Below are positions 10,524 through 20,843 of a DNA stretch of 64,000 bases, one piece after another. The stretch covers positions 61,595,598 through 61,659,597 of the forward strand of contig OX638131.1 in the NCBI GenBank assembly GCA_951804985.1, read 5' to 3'. The translations under genes were made by a program, and so were the position numbers. The notes below the pieces were generated by a model. It saw only the letters and a program-made list of their open reading frames with translations, was not told the origin of the DNA and ran no database searches. The first letter of the stretch is position 1. Every line of letters begins with the position of its first letter. This DNA comes from Dryomyza anilis (lineage: Eukaryota > Arthropoda > Insecta > Diptera > Dryomyzidae).

Positions 10524-11976
10524 CAGGGATTGAAACTCGAGATGGGCAAGCACGGGCACGCCGATAGGTGGCACGCACGAGCACGTGCCCGACGAGTAAA
10601 ATCTCGTCGGGCAGCACGATAAAACACGGGATTTTAAAAGACACGAAGAAACACGGAAAAACAAGACAAAACACGGAAAAACACGAAAAAAGTACGGAAA
10701 AACATGAAAAAGCAAGCAAAACGTGAAAAATATTACCGGAACCGTTTAGATTTTTGGAACCAGAATCGTTATTAAAAATGTGTTGAACGGGAACTGGAAT
10801 CGAAACATATATATTTATTTCTAGTTGGAATCGGTACCGCTATTTTAAAATATCGGAACCAGAATCGGAACAGATATTATAATCCCTGTCAGGGAATGCT
10901 GTTGATTGAAAGCGAAATCGAAACCACAATTTAAAAAAAAAATCTTCGAACCCGAACCGATATTTAAATAGGTTTTAGTCCCTGTAATAAATAATTCAAA
11001 AATTAAGTATGATACTGTTTTATTCTCTTAAATCCATAATTAAAACTAAAACAACAGATTTTTAAGAAAAGGCTAAAATACCACGATTTTTTTATTTTCT
11101 GAAGCTGGGAGGGTTTTTTTAAATTGGGGTAGAAACTATAAAAAAAATATATTTAATGGGCGCGTGCCTGATTTCGGAGGCACGGACACGCACGGGTCCG
11201 ACAGCAACTAACACGCACGTACTCAGATTTTCGGGCGTGGAACGAAAAAAGCACGGCACGCGCCCATCTCTAATTGAAATCTTAACGAATAACGGTTTCG
11301 GTTTTTTACACGTTTCGGTTTTAAGTTTTTATTACGAAACGGTTTCGGTATACCGGTTCCAAGTAACGGGTTCGGTTTTGATTTCGGATTTTGTATAAAA
11401 TTTCTTTTTTACATATTTTTCATTGTCTTCAACAAAAAACCTGGCGTTAAGTGGGACATGGGGTAATCTGAGAAATTGCAATTTGTAGACAAATTTTTGT
11501 ACTTAAAATAAGAAAACCAATTGTCAAAAACTTTTTAATATAACATCAACTTTTCCATCCATTAATATCTTTTTTTCTGCATATCGAAAACAAGTAAACA
11601 AAATTTATTTGAAAGTTTTTAGAGTACTGGTGATGTTTAAATGATCGAATATTTGAAATACTGGAATACAAATAATTTAACATAGTTTATATAAGTTATG
11701 TTCAAATTGTGATATTGGGGTAAAGTAAGAATCATTTTCTGGGGTAAAGTGGCAATGTTTGTTGTAGTTTTAGTGGAAGTATTGTGTTATATGAATTATT
11801 TAAATTATTTCGTCAAGAAACCACAAACAAATGAAAAGCACTTGAGATATTTTTTTAAAAACCGTTTATTTCGGTTTTGGATATCGGTTTATTTCTGATT
11901 TTTGTATAACGGTTTCGGTTACGGTTTCGGTTTTAAAAATGAAACGGGTTTAAACGGATATCGGTTTCAATCCTTG
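10524..11976. mobile_element. Non-autonomous hAT-type element, 1,453 bp, composite
   Basis: Terminal inverted repeats CAGGGATTGAAAC (left) and GTTTCAATCCTTG (right) lie between perfect 8-bp direct repeats TTTTGTAT (10516-10523 and 11977-11984). An 8-bp duplication and a CAGGG-type terminus are signatures of the hAT superfamily. The interior has no transposase. It is built of GGAATCGGAACCG-like and CGGTTTCGGTTT-like blocks, an inner GAGATGGGC / GCCCATCTC inverted pair (10540, 11261) and A-rich CACGGAAAAA repeats (10620-10720). Related material lies at 39340-39910 and 61532-61690. Frames here are low complexity. Confidence 0.8.
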
Positions 11977-11984
11977 TTTTGTAT

Positions 11985-13150
11985 TATTACTTCACAACAT
12001 GTGAAGTTAGCACCAAAAAGTCCGCAACACATTCGAAGTTGACAAAATTTCTCAAAAAAATTTTGCATCTTAACGCTTTTGAATATAAAGTTATGAGCCC
12101 TATGTAATATAAATTCATTCGCTTGTTTCACTTTTTATAAAAGCAGTCAAAGATAGAGGTCAATAACGCTATATTGGTTCAAAATTCTAAAGAATTGTGA
12201 AATTGTTTTTTTATGACATATTACTTCAATATATTTCAGTTTAATATCATAAAATAAGTATTTAATTGGAATAGATAATATGTTATAAAACATGCTTCTA
12301 CCATATGTTGAATTTTTGTTTTCTCAATAAAAAATGTTTCATTAATTAGCGTATTCACAGTTTCGTGATATTGGTACGACATTGTACGAATACGACAGTA
12401 TGGCATTTGAACTGTGAGCACCACTTTTCTAATTATAATAATAGTTTGGCACTACAGTCCTAAAAGAACTTAGGCCGAGCTCTCTCATCATTTTGATCTG
12501 TGTGTGTTATATTTGTACTCAAAGTGGTGGAACCTACTATTGCCGAATGCGAACGGCGGGTGAGAGCTTTTCATAGGCAATGTTTTTACTCTCGTTTGCC
12601 ATTTACTGCCGAGAGGTTGCGCGGTATAGAAAAATGTTTCTATGAAAAGATGTTGTTAGCCCCAGCCCAGGCTTGAACCGGGGACTTTTCGGCTCGCAGT
12701 CCAATGCACTGACCACTGAGCTAACCACCACTTTTCGGCGGCGTGTTAAAATATTTCGTAAGATTAACGTAGCTGATTTTTATAAAATTAGGATTTTTTG
12801 AAATTCGATTTGAAAAGAAAAACAAATAAATTAATATTTTATGTGCACTTTTTGTCTTCAATTTCACAATATTTCTTCATTTCACAAAACATCACAAATA
12901 TGCCTCAGGGCTAGTCTTAAATACAACATATGTGGTATTTCACTTTTATAAGGGATGCAACAACAAATTGACGTTTCTGTGTTATTTTGTGTATATATAC
13001 TACATGGTACGAATACCAGACTAAAATACGACGGACCTGTCCATACGCTAAATAATACTGAAGCGGCATTGTATTTTTAAATTAACTCGTGGCATAAATT
13101 TTAGATCACACCTATGTCCAGCCAAATTCAGATGGAATTGTAGATGTGCC
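11985..13150. repeat. Interspersed repeat interrupted by a SINE (copy 1)
   Basis: Matches 54100-54800 in order: TTGACAAAATTTCTC-like, CTATGTAATATAAAT, AACGCTATATTGGTTCAAAA (12166), TTCAATATAT, AGTTTAATATCATA, and at the end GTATTTTTAAATTAAC (13068) through GTAGATGTGCCTTA. The 12430-12725 SINE is absent from the other copy, consistent with later insertion. No coding. Confidence 0.65.
12430..12725 (-). mobile_element. tRNA-derived SINE, copy 2
   Basis: Same family as 4778-5087 in the same orientation: ATAATAATAG tail, body and tRNA-like head, the latter slightly truncated (ends GTTAGCTCAGTGG on -). Flanked by an 11-bp target duplication CACCACTTTTC at 12419-12429 and 12726-12736. More diverged than the 15207 copy. 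Confidence 0.88.
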
Positions 13151-13182
13151 TTATGCTTGGTTTTCACTGTCTTTTTTTGGAT

Positions 13183-14268
13183 CAGTTTGGGCCGGCTTGA
13201 AATCCCTAAACACAAAAGTCCCAAGGTTTTGAATGAGCCCCAAACACAGCAGCCCCAAACACAGAAGCCCCAAACACAAAATCCCCAAACACAAAAGTCC
13301 CAATCACAAAAGTCTCAAACACAAAAGCCCCAAATATTAAATTGTGAAATACATAAAAATCCCCAGAATCTGAAATTTTCTCTAAATTTTTGGGTGTTAG
13401 TTAAATTTTCCTTATTGGTCAAAGTGAAAAAGAAAAAATACACCCACTTATACTTGAACAAACCAGAGTCAGACAATGTTTGGACCTTTAATTAAAGAGT
13501 TAAGTGCAATTTAGGTTTAATTTATTTCTTTAATATTGTGGTTTATATTGATAAAATAACGCAGTTTTCTTTTGCAAATAATAGCGTTTGCAAAAGAAAA
13601 CTTAGACTTCTGCCAAATTACAAAAGAACTGGGAAAATATGTGATGGTTCTTAAAACTACAATAGATAAAATAGAATCTGTTGAATGCAGAACGGAACAA
13701 AAAAAAAATTGATCTGAATATTTCAATCGCAATATTTCAATATGCAGTAAATACAAATGAATTGAAAGTAAGTTGAAAACATCACAATTTTGGTAGTACT
13801 TATTAGATGTTTCCTATAAACATTACGGAAAATGGTATATTTGTGGTAGATTCGCTGCAACTACTAAAGGAATAGGTGTTTTTCCTGCAAATATTTACAT
13901 ATTTCATAGATATTAATTAAAAATATACTAATATTAATGATATTAATATTACAGATATTAATTAAAAAGTGGAAAATATTTGACCGGAATAACGTTCAAC
14001 TGCAATGAAGTTTAAGGCTCTAATAATTTTAAATCATACTTTTCAATCTTTGGTTTGCTAAGTGTGTTTAATAATTATTTAACTCATTTTATTATAATTT
14101 CCTAATTGTGTTGTGTTTTGAAGATTTTTGTATTTGGGGTTTTTGTGTTTGGGGCTTTTGTGTTTTGGGGCTTTTGTGTTTGGGGTTTTTGTGTTTGGGG
14201 CTTTTGTGTTTGGTGATTTTGATTTGGGGCTTTTGTGATTGGGGATTTCAAGCCCAACCCAGTTTGGG
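13183..14268. mobile_element. Foldback element with mirrored 15-bp minisatellites
   Basis: Arms are inverted complements: CAGTTTGGGCCGGCTTGAAA at 13183 against TTTCAAGCCCAACCCAGTTT ending near 14264. Just inside each arm lies a 15-bp minisatellite, CCCCAAACACAAAAG-type at 13203-13335 and CTTTTGTGTTTGGGG-type at 14124-14245, about 7-8 units each. The ~790-bp centre is AT-rich and unrelated. On either strand the array reads as KPQTQ-type pentapeptides, a by-product of the 15-bp unit. The architecture (long arms with tandem subterminal repeats) resembles Foldback-type transposons; no transposase present. Confidence 0.65.
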
Positions 14269-14767
14269 AGCGGCTTGAAATCAGTTTCATGTTCGAAAAT
14301 TTTCGACATAGCAAGGATTTAAAAAAATGGCAACATGTTGGTATTTTTATTTCGTTTGTGATGGATAATGAAAACCGAAACAGTTTTTTTTTGACGAAAC
14401 CAGAGACATTTTGGTCATTTTTTTTTTCGGTCACACATAGATCATTATGGCACAGAGTGCTGCCTTTTTATTCTTGGTGCATATTTCGCATAATCCAAAA
14501 AAGTTATTGTTGAAACCTGTTGCGTCGGTCAGTTGCGAATAATAATTTGATTTCGGCACTTTAGAATCATTTTATTTTTGGATCACGATAAATTACTGAC
14601 TAGGAAGCTATCGTCGATATCGTTCGTTGGTGACATAGAGCATACGAGGCATTCTTTTTCAAATCGAACGGATTTCGTCAAAAATATTCAGTTGCACTTT
14701 GGATTTGCTTCAATTTTTTTATGGATTGCTTATTGAAAATAAGCCCACCCATATATTTTTTTTTTTT
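14269..14767. other. AT-rich sequence, no gene recognised
   Basis: The right flank of the foldback element (to about 14420) contains a GAAACCAGAGACATTTTGG segment resembling AAACCAGAGTCAGACAATGT at 13462 in direct orientation. Otherwise no feature seen. Confidence 0.35.
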
Positions 14768-14960
14768 TTTGCTTTTTGTCAATAGGTTTGTAAATACAGG
14801 GTGTTTAAAAAATTAAAATATGACGCATGGACCTTTTTTAAAAATTATATAACTTTGCATTTTTTTGCTTTTTGTCAATAGGTTTGAAAATACAGGGTGT
14901 TTAAAAAATGAAAATATGACGCATGGACCTTTTTTAAAAATTATATAACTTTGTATCGTA
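14768..14960. repeat. 96-bp direct tandem duplication
   Basis: GCTTTTTGTCAATAGGTTTG starts at 14771 and 14867. The unit includes ACAGGGTGTTTAAAAAAT and ATATGACGCATGGACC and ends TTATATAACTTTG. The two copies differ at two or three positions, so the duplication is recent. Confidence 0.85.
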
Positions 14961-15206
14961 GAGCGTCAAGTTTGGTCTCATTTTTAAGGTAATAGAATTT
15001 TCTTTATTGCCCTGTACAAATTTAATATATTTCGGATTTTCGACACGTCAATGCTTAATTTCACACTTATACTATTGATTTTTATAGTTTAAATTTAAAG
15101 ATTAAATTTAAAGATTAAAGATTAAATTTAAATGCGAGGATACAAGTTGCCTGGTTCAATGATCGCACAATTACACCAACATTTACTATAATGTATGTTT
15201 AATAAT

Positions 15207-15513
15207 TGTAGCCGCGGTAGCTCAGTGGTTAGTGCGTTGGACTGCGAGCCGGAAGGTCCCCGGTTCAAGACTGGACTGGGGCTAACAACATCTTTTCATA
15301 GAAACATTTTCTATACCGCGCTACCTCTCGTCAGTAAATGGCTAACCTACGAGAGTAAAACCATTGCCTATGAAAAAGCTCTCACCCGCCGTTCGGATTC
15401 GGCTGTAGGTCCCAACACTTTGAGTACAAATATAACACGCACAGCTCAAAATGGTGAGAGAGCTCGGCCGAAGTTCTATACAGGACTGTAGCGCCAAACT
15501 ATTATTATTATTG
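15207..15513 (+). mobile_element. tRNA-derived SINE, copy 3 (best preserved)
   Basis: Plus-oriented full-length member. The tRNA-like head GCCGCGGTAGCTCAGTGGTT starts at 15211 with the A box, the B box GGTTCAAGACTGG lies at 15263-15275, then a body to GTAGCGCCAAACT and an (ATT)n tail (15501-15513). Flanked by an 11-bp target duplication TGTTTAATAAT (15196-15206 and 15514-15524). The head does not fold into a clean cloverleaf and runs straight into the body, so it is not a working tRNA gene. Confidence 0.92.
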
Positions 15514-15524
15514 TGTTTAATAAT

Positions 15525-15786
15525 ATACCAATTATATGATAACTTTTTTTATTTATTTTTATTTATTTACCTGTTTACTTTAAAAATTAAATTAAATCCT
15601 TTTTGGTATGATATTACATTTTTTTTTAGTTTTGGTTATAAGAACCGAATTAGCAGTTGAGAGAACCGACTACATTCGGTGGGCAATAAGCTGTTAGGTA
15701 ATTATACTGATAAATCAAAACGGTGCTATAGCCAAAACACATAAAAAAGCAGCTTATGCGCACAAAAAATGGTTTTCATATAGATG
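15525..15786. other. AT-rich spacer
   Basis: Unannotated AT-rich sequence between the SINE and the target duplication of the errantivirus. No feature recognised. Confidence 0.4.
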
Positions 15787-15790
15787 TGCA

Positions 15791-16190
15791 AGTTAACTAA
15801 ACCCTTAATGGGTGTCTCAAAAAATATAGTTGGCCAGGAGCCTCAACGGCGGCTCCTGGTCTTTCCAATAAAAAACAACTTGTTTTAATATTATTTCGTA
15901 CACGACCGTGTTAATTTAATGTCCCAACTTGACTAACTGTAACAATCCATATTCTCTTACTCGATAGCTTAAATTATACTTAAATTATACTTAAATGAAA
16001 CTGCTGCATCGGCAATCCCACGATGGGCTCAGGTTATTGTTCTGATTGCGCATGTTGCTGCGTATGCAATCCCACGATGGGATCTGGTCATCGTTCTGGT
16101 TGCGCGTGTTGCTGCGTAAGCAATCCCACGATGGCCGGATACGCGTGTTACTGAAATACTGCAGTTAACGCTTAACGTAAGGTGTTAACT
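15791..16190 (-). repeat. Errantivirus 3' LTR (400 bp)
   Basis: Runs AGTTAACTAAACCC to GGTGTTAACT in plus-strand orientation. Compared with the partner at 23157-23545 it has one extra AATTATACTTA unit (11 bp) and about four substitutions. It contains a hairpin CCAGGAGCC/GGCTCCTGG (15834-15859) and three GCAATCCCACGATGG repeats spaced 54 bp. Confidence 0.95.
16012..16135 (-). promoter_or_regulatory. 54-bp spaced repeat array in errantivirus LTR
   Basis: GCAATCCCACGATGG occurs at 16012, 16066 and 16120, each followed or preceded by TTGCGCRTGTTGCTGCGTA. In the element's own orientation the array lies in the first 180 bp of the LTR, the U3 side, where retroviral enhancer repeats usually sit. The same array is present in the other LTR (about 23367-23490). 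Regulatory function is inferred from position only. Confidence 0.6.
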
Positions 16191-16201
16191 CTTCCCCCTC
16201 T
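16191..16201 (-). promoter_or_regulatory. Polypurine tract of the errantivirus
   Basis: On the minus strand AGAGGGGGAAG directly abuts the 3' LTR start AGTTAACACC. This is the expected plus-strand DNA priming site. The env stop codon overlaps its upstream edge. Confidence 0.85.
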
Positions 16202-17450
16202 AAATGTCTGCGTCGCGCAGACTTGAAGAATGCATCGAAGGACTCCGAGGTGGTTTTCTGACTGGGTTGATGCCTTCGAGATGCGTGCTCGGCAGATGTA
16301 GACGGGGTATATCGAAGTTTCTGGTAAATTTGCGCCACATGATAATGACGGCTGAGGCAACAATGATTATAACGATGATCTCCGAAGCTAAGGAGTAATT
16401 GAGTTCCTTCTTGAGGCTGTTAATGTTTTCGATATTTTTTGTGCTGAGATCATGCACATATTCCAGGTTCACCTTTAACCCATGACTGGTTACCTTTGTT
16501 AAAACTGGCGGGAACATTTGCAGTTTTGAAACAGACTTGCTTGAAAAGGTCTGATTTTTCAATTGTACTGTCTCATTACTTAGCTGCAGTACGTACGTTT
16601 CATTCAGGAGATTTGTACTATTTCCAGCTATGATCTCACCTTTGAAGTTGGTGAGGAAGATCGTGTTTTCATTAATAAACTCAGAAATTTTCTCCTCGAT
16701 GGTTTTGTAGAGGCATTCGGCTTGGCCGCCTTTAAGGAGCAAAGGTAAGCAGTCATCCTCCTCAAGTTTTTCCAGATCAGACAATTCAGAGACGGTTGAG
16801 TTGTTGATGGACAGACAGTCATGGATAATACCATATGTTTCTCGTAGATTTACTAGCATTTTTTTGAACCGTAAATCAATCTGTCTTCCATTTTCAACTG
16901 AAGCACGTGTTATGATCAGATGACGTATAGTAACAGTGAGCCGTTTGAAACAATTGAAGGTTTTCCGTATTCCATTGCTTCAATGATATTTTGATATGGC
17001 AATGTCTCTACTTCAGCCAAAATCTGATTGACTTCTTCATGGTCAAGGAGATTACTATTTACGATCCCGGATTTTGCCTTGATGATTTTGTCTTGACTTT
17101 GCAAACTCATGTTCCAGTCAGTGGCGTCTGGGTTTCCTGCGAGCCACTTCCAGGCAGATCCTAACCAGTTTATAGAACGTGGTTTCCTTGTATTTCCAGC
17201 TCGTAGTTCGTTGATGCGGTCAGCCATTTGAGTTAAATGGAACTCCAGAATCAGCGCCTTCTCTTTATCCTTGACATTTCCCTCCGTTAGCGTCAGCCAA
17301 TACATTCTCATATCGCTCCAGATCAATTACATGCACCAAGTGGAATTTTCCGCTCACGATCCAACCGTTGCCGTCTCTTATGGATACGATGGGAGCCTTG
17401 TATTTAAAAATATTAAAGCCAGATGCAACAGTTAAATATAAAAATAATCT
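16200..17450 (-). pseudogene. Errantivirus env (split by frameshifts)
   Basis: Envelope-type gene downstream of pol, in three pieces. The N-terminal part (about 17450-17330) follows a plausible splice acceptor TTTTATTACAG and includes FHLVHVIDLERYE. The middle part (16916-17326) contains a basic cleavage-type site followed by the INWLGSAWKWLAG fusion-peptide-like segment (17130-17170) that is conserved in insect errantivirus Env. The C-terminal part (16200-16859, 219 codons) has several N-glycosylation sequons, a hydrophobic transmembrane stretch IIVIIIVASAVIIMW (about residues 161-175) and a short cytoplasmic tail. As assembled the gene cannot yield one continuous protein. Confidence 0.85.
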
Positions 17451-17765
17451 GTAATAAAAGTGATTTATAATTACTTTCCCCTCTTTTTTTTAAATTTTAG
17501 TATATAATAAAATTTGAAGTTACTTAAAATTAACATAATATATACTTTTACTGATTACAGTAACAGTATGACTGTAGAGAGAAAAATGTTAAAATATAAT
17601 TTTTTATACGTGTAATATTCAAATTGCTGCAAGGAGAACAAAAAAATCATTATAAAAAGACATAAATATAATATAGTATTAGTTTGCGAGAAAACATTTT
17701 TTAATTTTAGTTATTACTAGTTTATGCTTTTGTATGTGTTTTTTTTTATAAAATAAGACAAGTTA

Positions 17766-18803
17766 TTAATCGCTTTGTGGAATTATATTTTTAATGTGGG
17801 CCTTGTGTATCCTCCTGCCACTAGCCGTTATTACAGTCACTCTATTATTTTTTTCCACTATCTCTTTTTTATAGAGTGGTTTGCTCTTTCCTTTTATTCT
17901 TTTTATTGCTACGAAGATCATGTCGCTTTTTTTATATGTTTTCGGCCCTGATCTTCTTCTGTTTCTCCTATTACTCTGGATTCTCATATTCTTTTTTATT
18001 AACATTAACTAATTCTTTGACCTTTAAATCTGAATACTCTATTCTTAGACATCGATAAATTTCCAAAATGGTGGAATGAAGTCTCTCTACTTGTCCATTT
18101 ACTTCACTACGTTGCGTTGGGGTTAAGTATAGTCTAATACCTAACGCTTTAATAAAACTGGAGACTATAGGACTAATAAAGCTTTTTTCATTATCTGTGA
18201 CCAACACTTGCGGTACAGTAAAATAGTGAAGAATTTAACTAGTTTTTCTCTAATATGCAAAACCGATCTGTCTTTAATGTGAAAAAATTTGGCAAACTTT
18301 GAAAACTTATCAATGCAGCTAATAAATTTTTCATTTTGAATTTCCATGATATCCATGTGTAGTATTTGGCAAGGATATTTTGGGATGGGGGTGAGTTGAA
18401 TTTCAGGGCGTGTAGGGTGTCTGTCGTATTTGCTAGAGTTGCAGATTTCGCATGAGGCAACATATTTTTTTATTAGGCTATTCATGCTCGGAAAATAGTA
18501 ACATTCTAGGATTTGATTTTTGTTTTCCCTAGAATTTCTATGAGCTCTTTTGTGTTCACGTTCTATTATGTAAAATTTCCGTTCCTCGTTAGCTACATCC
18601 TCTACTAACCTTTGCGTAACTCGAATTTTATATTTATTAAAATGCTCTAAATATATTTCTTGTAATAGAGCGAGATTATCTTCTGGAATCTTTATTCCGT
18701 TTACAATGTTTGGATTTAGTTTTTCCCTCAAAATTTCTATAAGTACTTCTTTATTTATTCTGCCCTGTTTATGCAATGACGAATGTAGCCAGGGTGTGGG
18801 CAA
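17766..18803 (-). pseudogene. Errantivirus integrase (frameshifted)
   Basis: Three overlapping frames together cover integrase. 18165-18803 carries the H-H-C-C zinc-binding domain (HKRAHR...CEICNSSK) and the first catalytic Asp in HMDIMEIQNEKF. 17971-18207 carries the second Asp (LVTDNEKSF) and the catalytic Glu region (VNGQVERLHSTI). 17766-18005 carries the basic C-terminus ending at the pol stop. A frameshift near 18200 and another near 17990 separate them. 18804-18991, upstream, holds stops and further pol linker sequence. Integrase is therefore nonfunctional as assembled. Confidence 0.85.
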
Positions 18804-18991
18804 ATTTGTGAAGTCAAGTCATTCCCTTTTTTTACAACAATTTGACATCTAAAAACGTTTAAAGGGGATTCAACGTGAGTAATCAAGTCGGTATTATCTT
18901 GGTCTGCGCTGTGCGCAGTACCGATATCCGATTGTTCCTCTGAGATTTCGCTTCGACCTTCACTTGCCGTGTCTGCACAGAATTATTTGAA

Positions 18992-19213
18992 CTAGTCAAA
19001 TGTTGGCAGCCTTGAAAGCGCGTCTGCCACAAAGTTTGCCTTTCCTGGTTGGTAAAACAGCTCGTAGTTGTATTCTTCCAAGCGAGCTTTCCAACGTTTT
19101 AGTTTCGCGTTGTAATTCCGATTGCCTAAGGCAAACGTCAATGGCTGGTGGTCAGTATAGATTTTAATTTTTTTTGCACCGTAAACGTAATTACGAAGAT
19201 TATAAGTGCACAT
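18992..19213 (-). pseudogene. Errantivirus RNase H C-terminal part
   Basis: A 73-codon frame continuing RNase H after a frameshift at about 19140-19210. It includes YTDHQPLTFAL, KRWKARLEEYNYEL and KANFVADALSRLP, the last being the standard RNase H end of Ty3/gypsy Pol. A TAG stop follows. The preceding frame (19138-20733) ends inside the same domain. Confidence 0.85.
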
Positions 19214-20843
19214 ACAATAGCTAGCATTTCTTTTTCATTGGTAGCATAATTCTCTTCAGTTTTGTTTAAGGATCTAGAGACATATGCGATAGGTCTATCT
19301 TTACCAGCATCGCCCTGAGATAAAACAGCGCCGATTGCAAAATCGGAGGCATCTGTGGTTAAGTTAAATGGTTTTTCAAAATCAGGGAAAGCCAGTACTT
19401 CTGAAGATGTTATTAGCGTTTTTAAATCTTCAAATGCTTGTAGCGCCTGAGCATTTAACTCAATAGGAGTACGTTTACACTGATTCGCTTTAACCTGTGC
19501 ATTTTCACCCCTTGTCAGATTAGTTAATGGTTTGGCAATTTTTGCATATTCACGGCTGAACTTCCTATAGTATGATGTTAATCCTAGAAAGCTCTTCAAG
19601 TCTTTTAGATTTTTTGGCGGTAGCACTTGCTGAATAGAAGTAACCTTTTTTTGGTCTGGTTGGATACCATCAGGAGTTACTACATATCCTAAAAATTCCA
19701 CTTCGGTTTTCATGAAATGCGTTTTATCAAGATTTACTTTTAAATTTGCGTGTTGTAACCGAGAAAATACAATTTCAATATTTTTAAGGTGATCCATCTC
19801 AGAGTTCCCAAACACAATAATATCATCAATATAAACGTAACAGATTTTTCCTATATATTCTTTGAGAACATCATCTATCATCCTTTGGAAAATTGCAGGA
19901 GCATTTCTTAAACCAAAGGGTAATCTTAGAAATTCATAATTTCCATTCATTGTGGAAAATGCTGTTTTTGGTATATCTCTTTCTTTCATTGGGACCTGGT
20001 GAAAGCCTGAAGTTAGGTCAAGGGTCGTAAAAAATTTTGCCTTATCGAGACTAGCAAGCGTAGAAGTTATATCAGGTATTGGATATGTATCTGGGATTGT
20101 GACATGATTAAGTCGTTTGTAATCAACAACCATTCGATACTGTTTTTCGCCTGTGGGCTTAGGTTTCTTTGGTACAACCCAGATGGGTGAACTATAAGGA
20201 CTCTTGGAGGGACGAATTGTTCCTTCTACCAGTAACTCATTGACCTGTTTTTCTACTTCACTCCTCATGCAAGCTGGGTATGGATAGCATTTGCTATAAA
20301 TGGGTTTTTCTGTGTTTGTTTTTATTTCAGCCCTCACAGTTGTTCTAACAAGCTCTCCACCAGTAATCGGACCAAAGAGAGTCTTATATTTTTCAAGAAG
20401 TAGACCAAGTTGTTTTTTTGTCTGTTCCGATATAGAGCCTACTATTGTTGAATTAATTTCTTCTGATATTTTGGATTTTAAGGGAATTTTTATATTTGGC
20501 TTTAAATTCAAAATGTCATTTTTTCTGTCAATTATTGCCTCAAGGTTTTTAAGGGTGTCGTCACCAATTATGCCGTGGAACGACATGAGTCCAGGCAAGA
20601 CGTAAAAGGTTTTAACCGAGTCATTTCCTGCTTTTTCGAAAAATTTTCCACTAATCTTTTTTGAAATTTTTATATCACCTGCGGCAGAATGTACATTGAA
20701 GGGTTTTGTCAGAGGGGTGTAGCTGCTTACCACGGACGGACTTATAAAATTTTTGTTCGCCCCCGTGTCAACAAGAAAATTGAGAGTGGTTCCATTTTTT
20801 GTTATAAATTCTATGTAAGGAACGCTGGAGAGGCGTCCGTCAT
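19138..20843 (-). CDS. Errantivirus Pol: protease, reverse transcriptase, RNase H start
   Basis: Open from the frameshift region (about 20843) to 19138. Protease comes first with LVDTGANKNF (20758-20787), the retropepsin active-site Asp. The reverse transcriptase follows with LPFGLRNAPAIFQRMIDDVL and the catalytic YVYIDDIIVFG box (about 19810-19845). Then the connection region (FLGLTSYYRKF) and the RNase H beginning ([15 protein letters not shown], about 19320-19365), after which the frame shifts. There is no own start codon; expression needs -1 frameshifting from gag. Catalytic residues of protease and RT look intact. Confidence 0.9.

Noticed and set aside
13157..13495. 112-codon KPQTQ-repeat protein, and its counterpart at 14102-14434
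   Set aside because: Produced by the 15-bp minisatellite in a foldback element; no start context, domain or conservation.
15211..15285. tRNA gene
   Set aside because: A and B boxes are present but the sequence is the head of a SINE: it continues into a shared body and tail with a target duplication, and no clean anticodon stem or acceptor pairing is seen.
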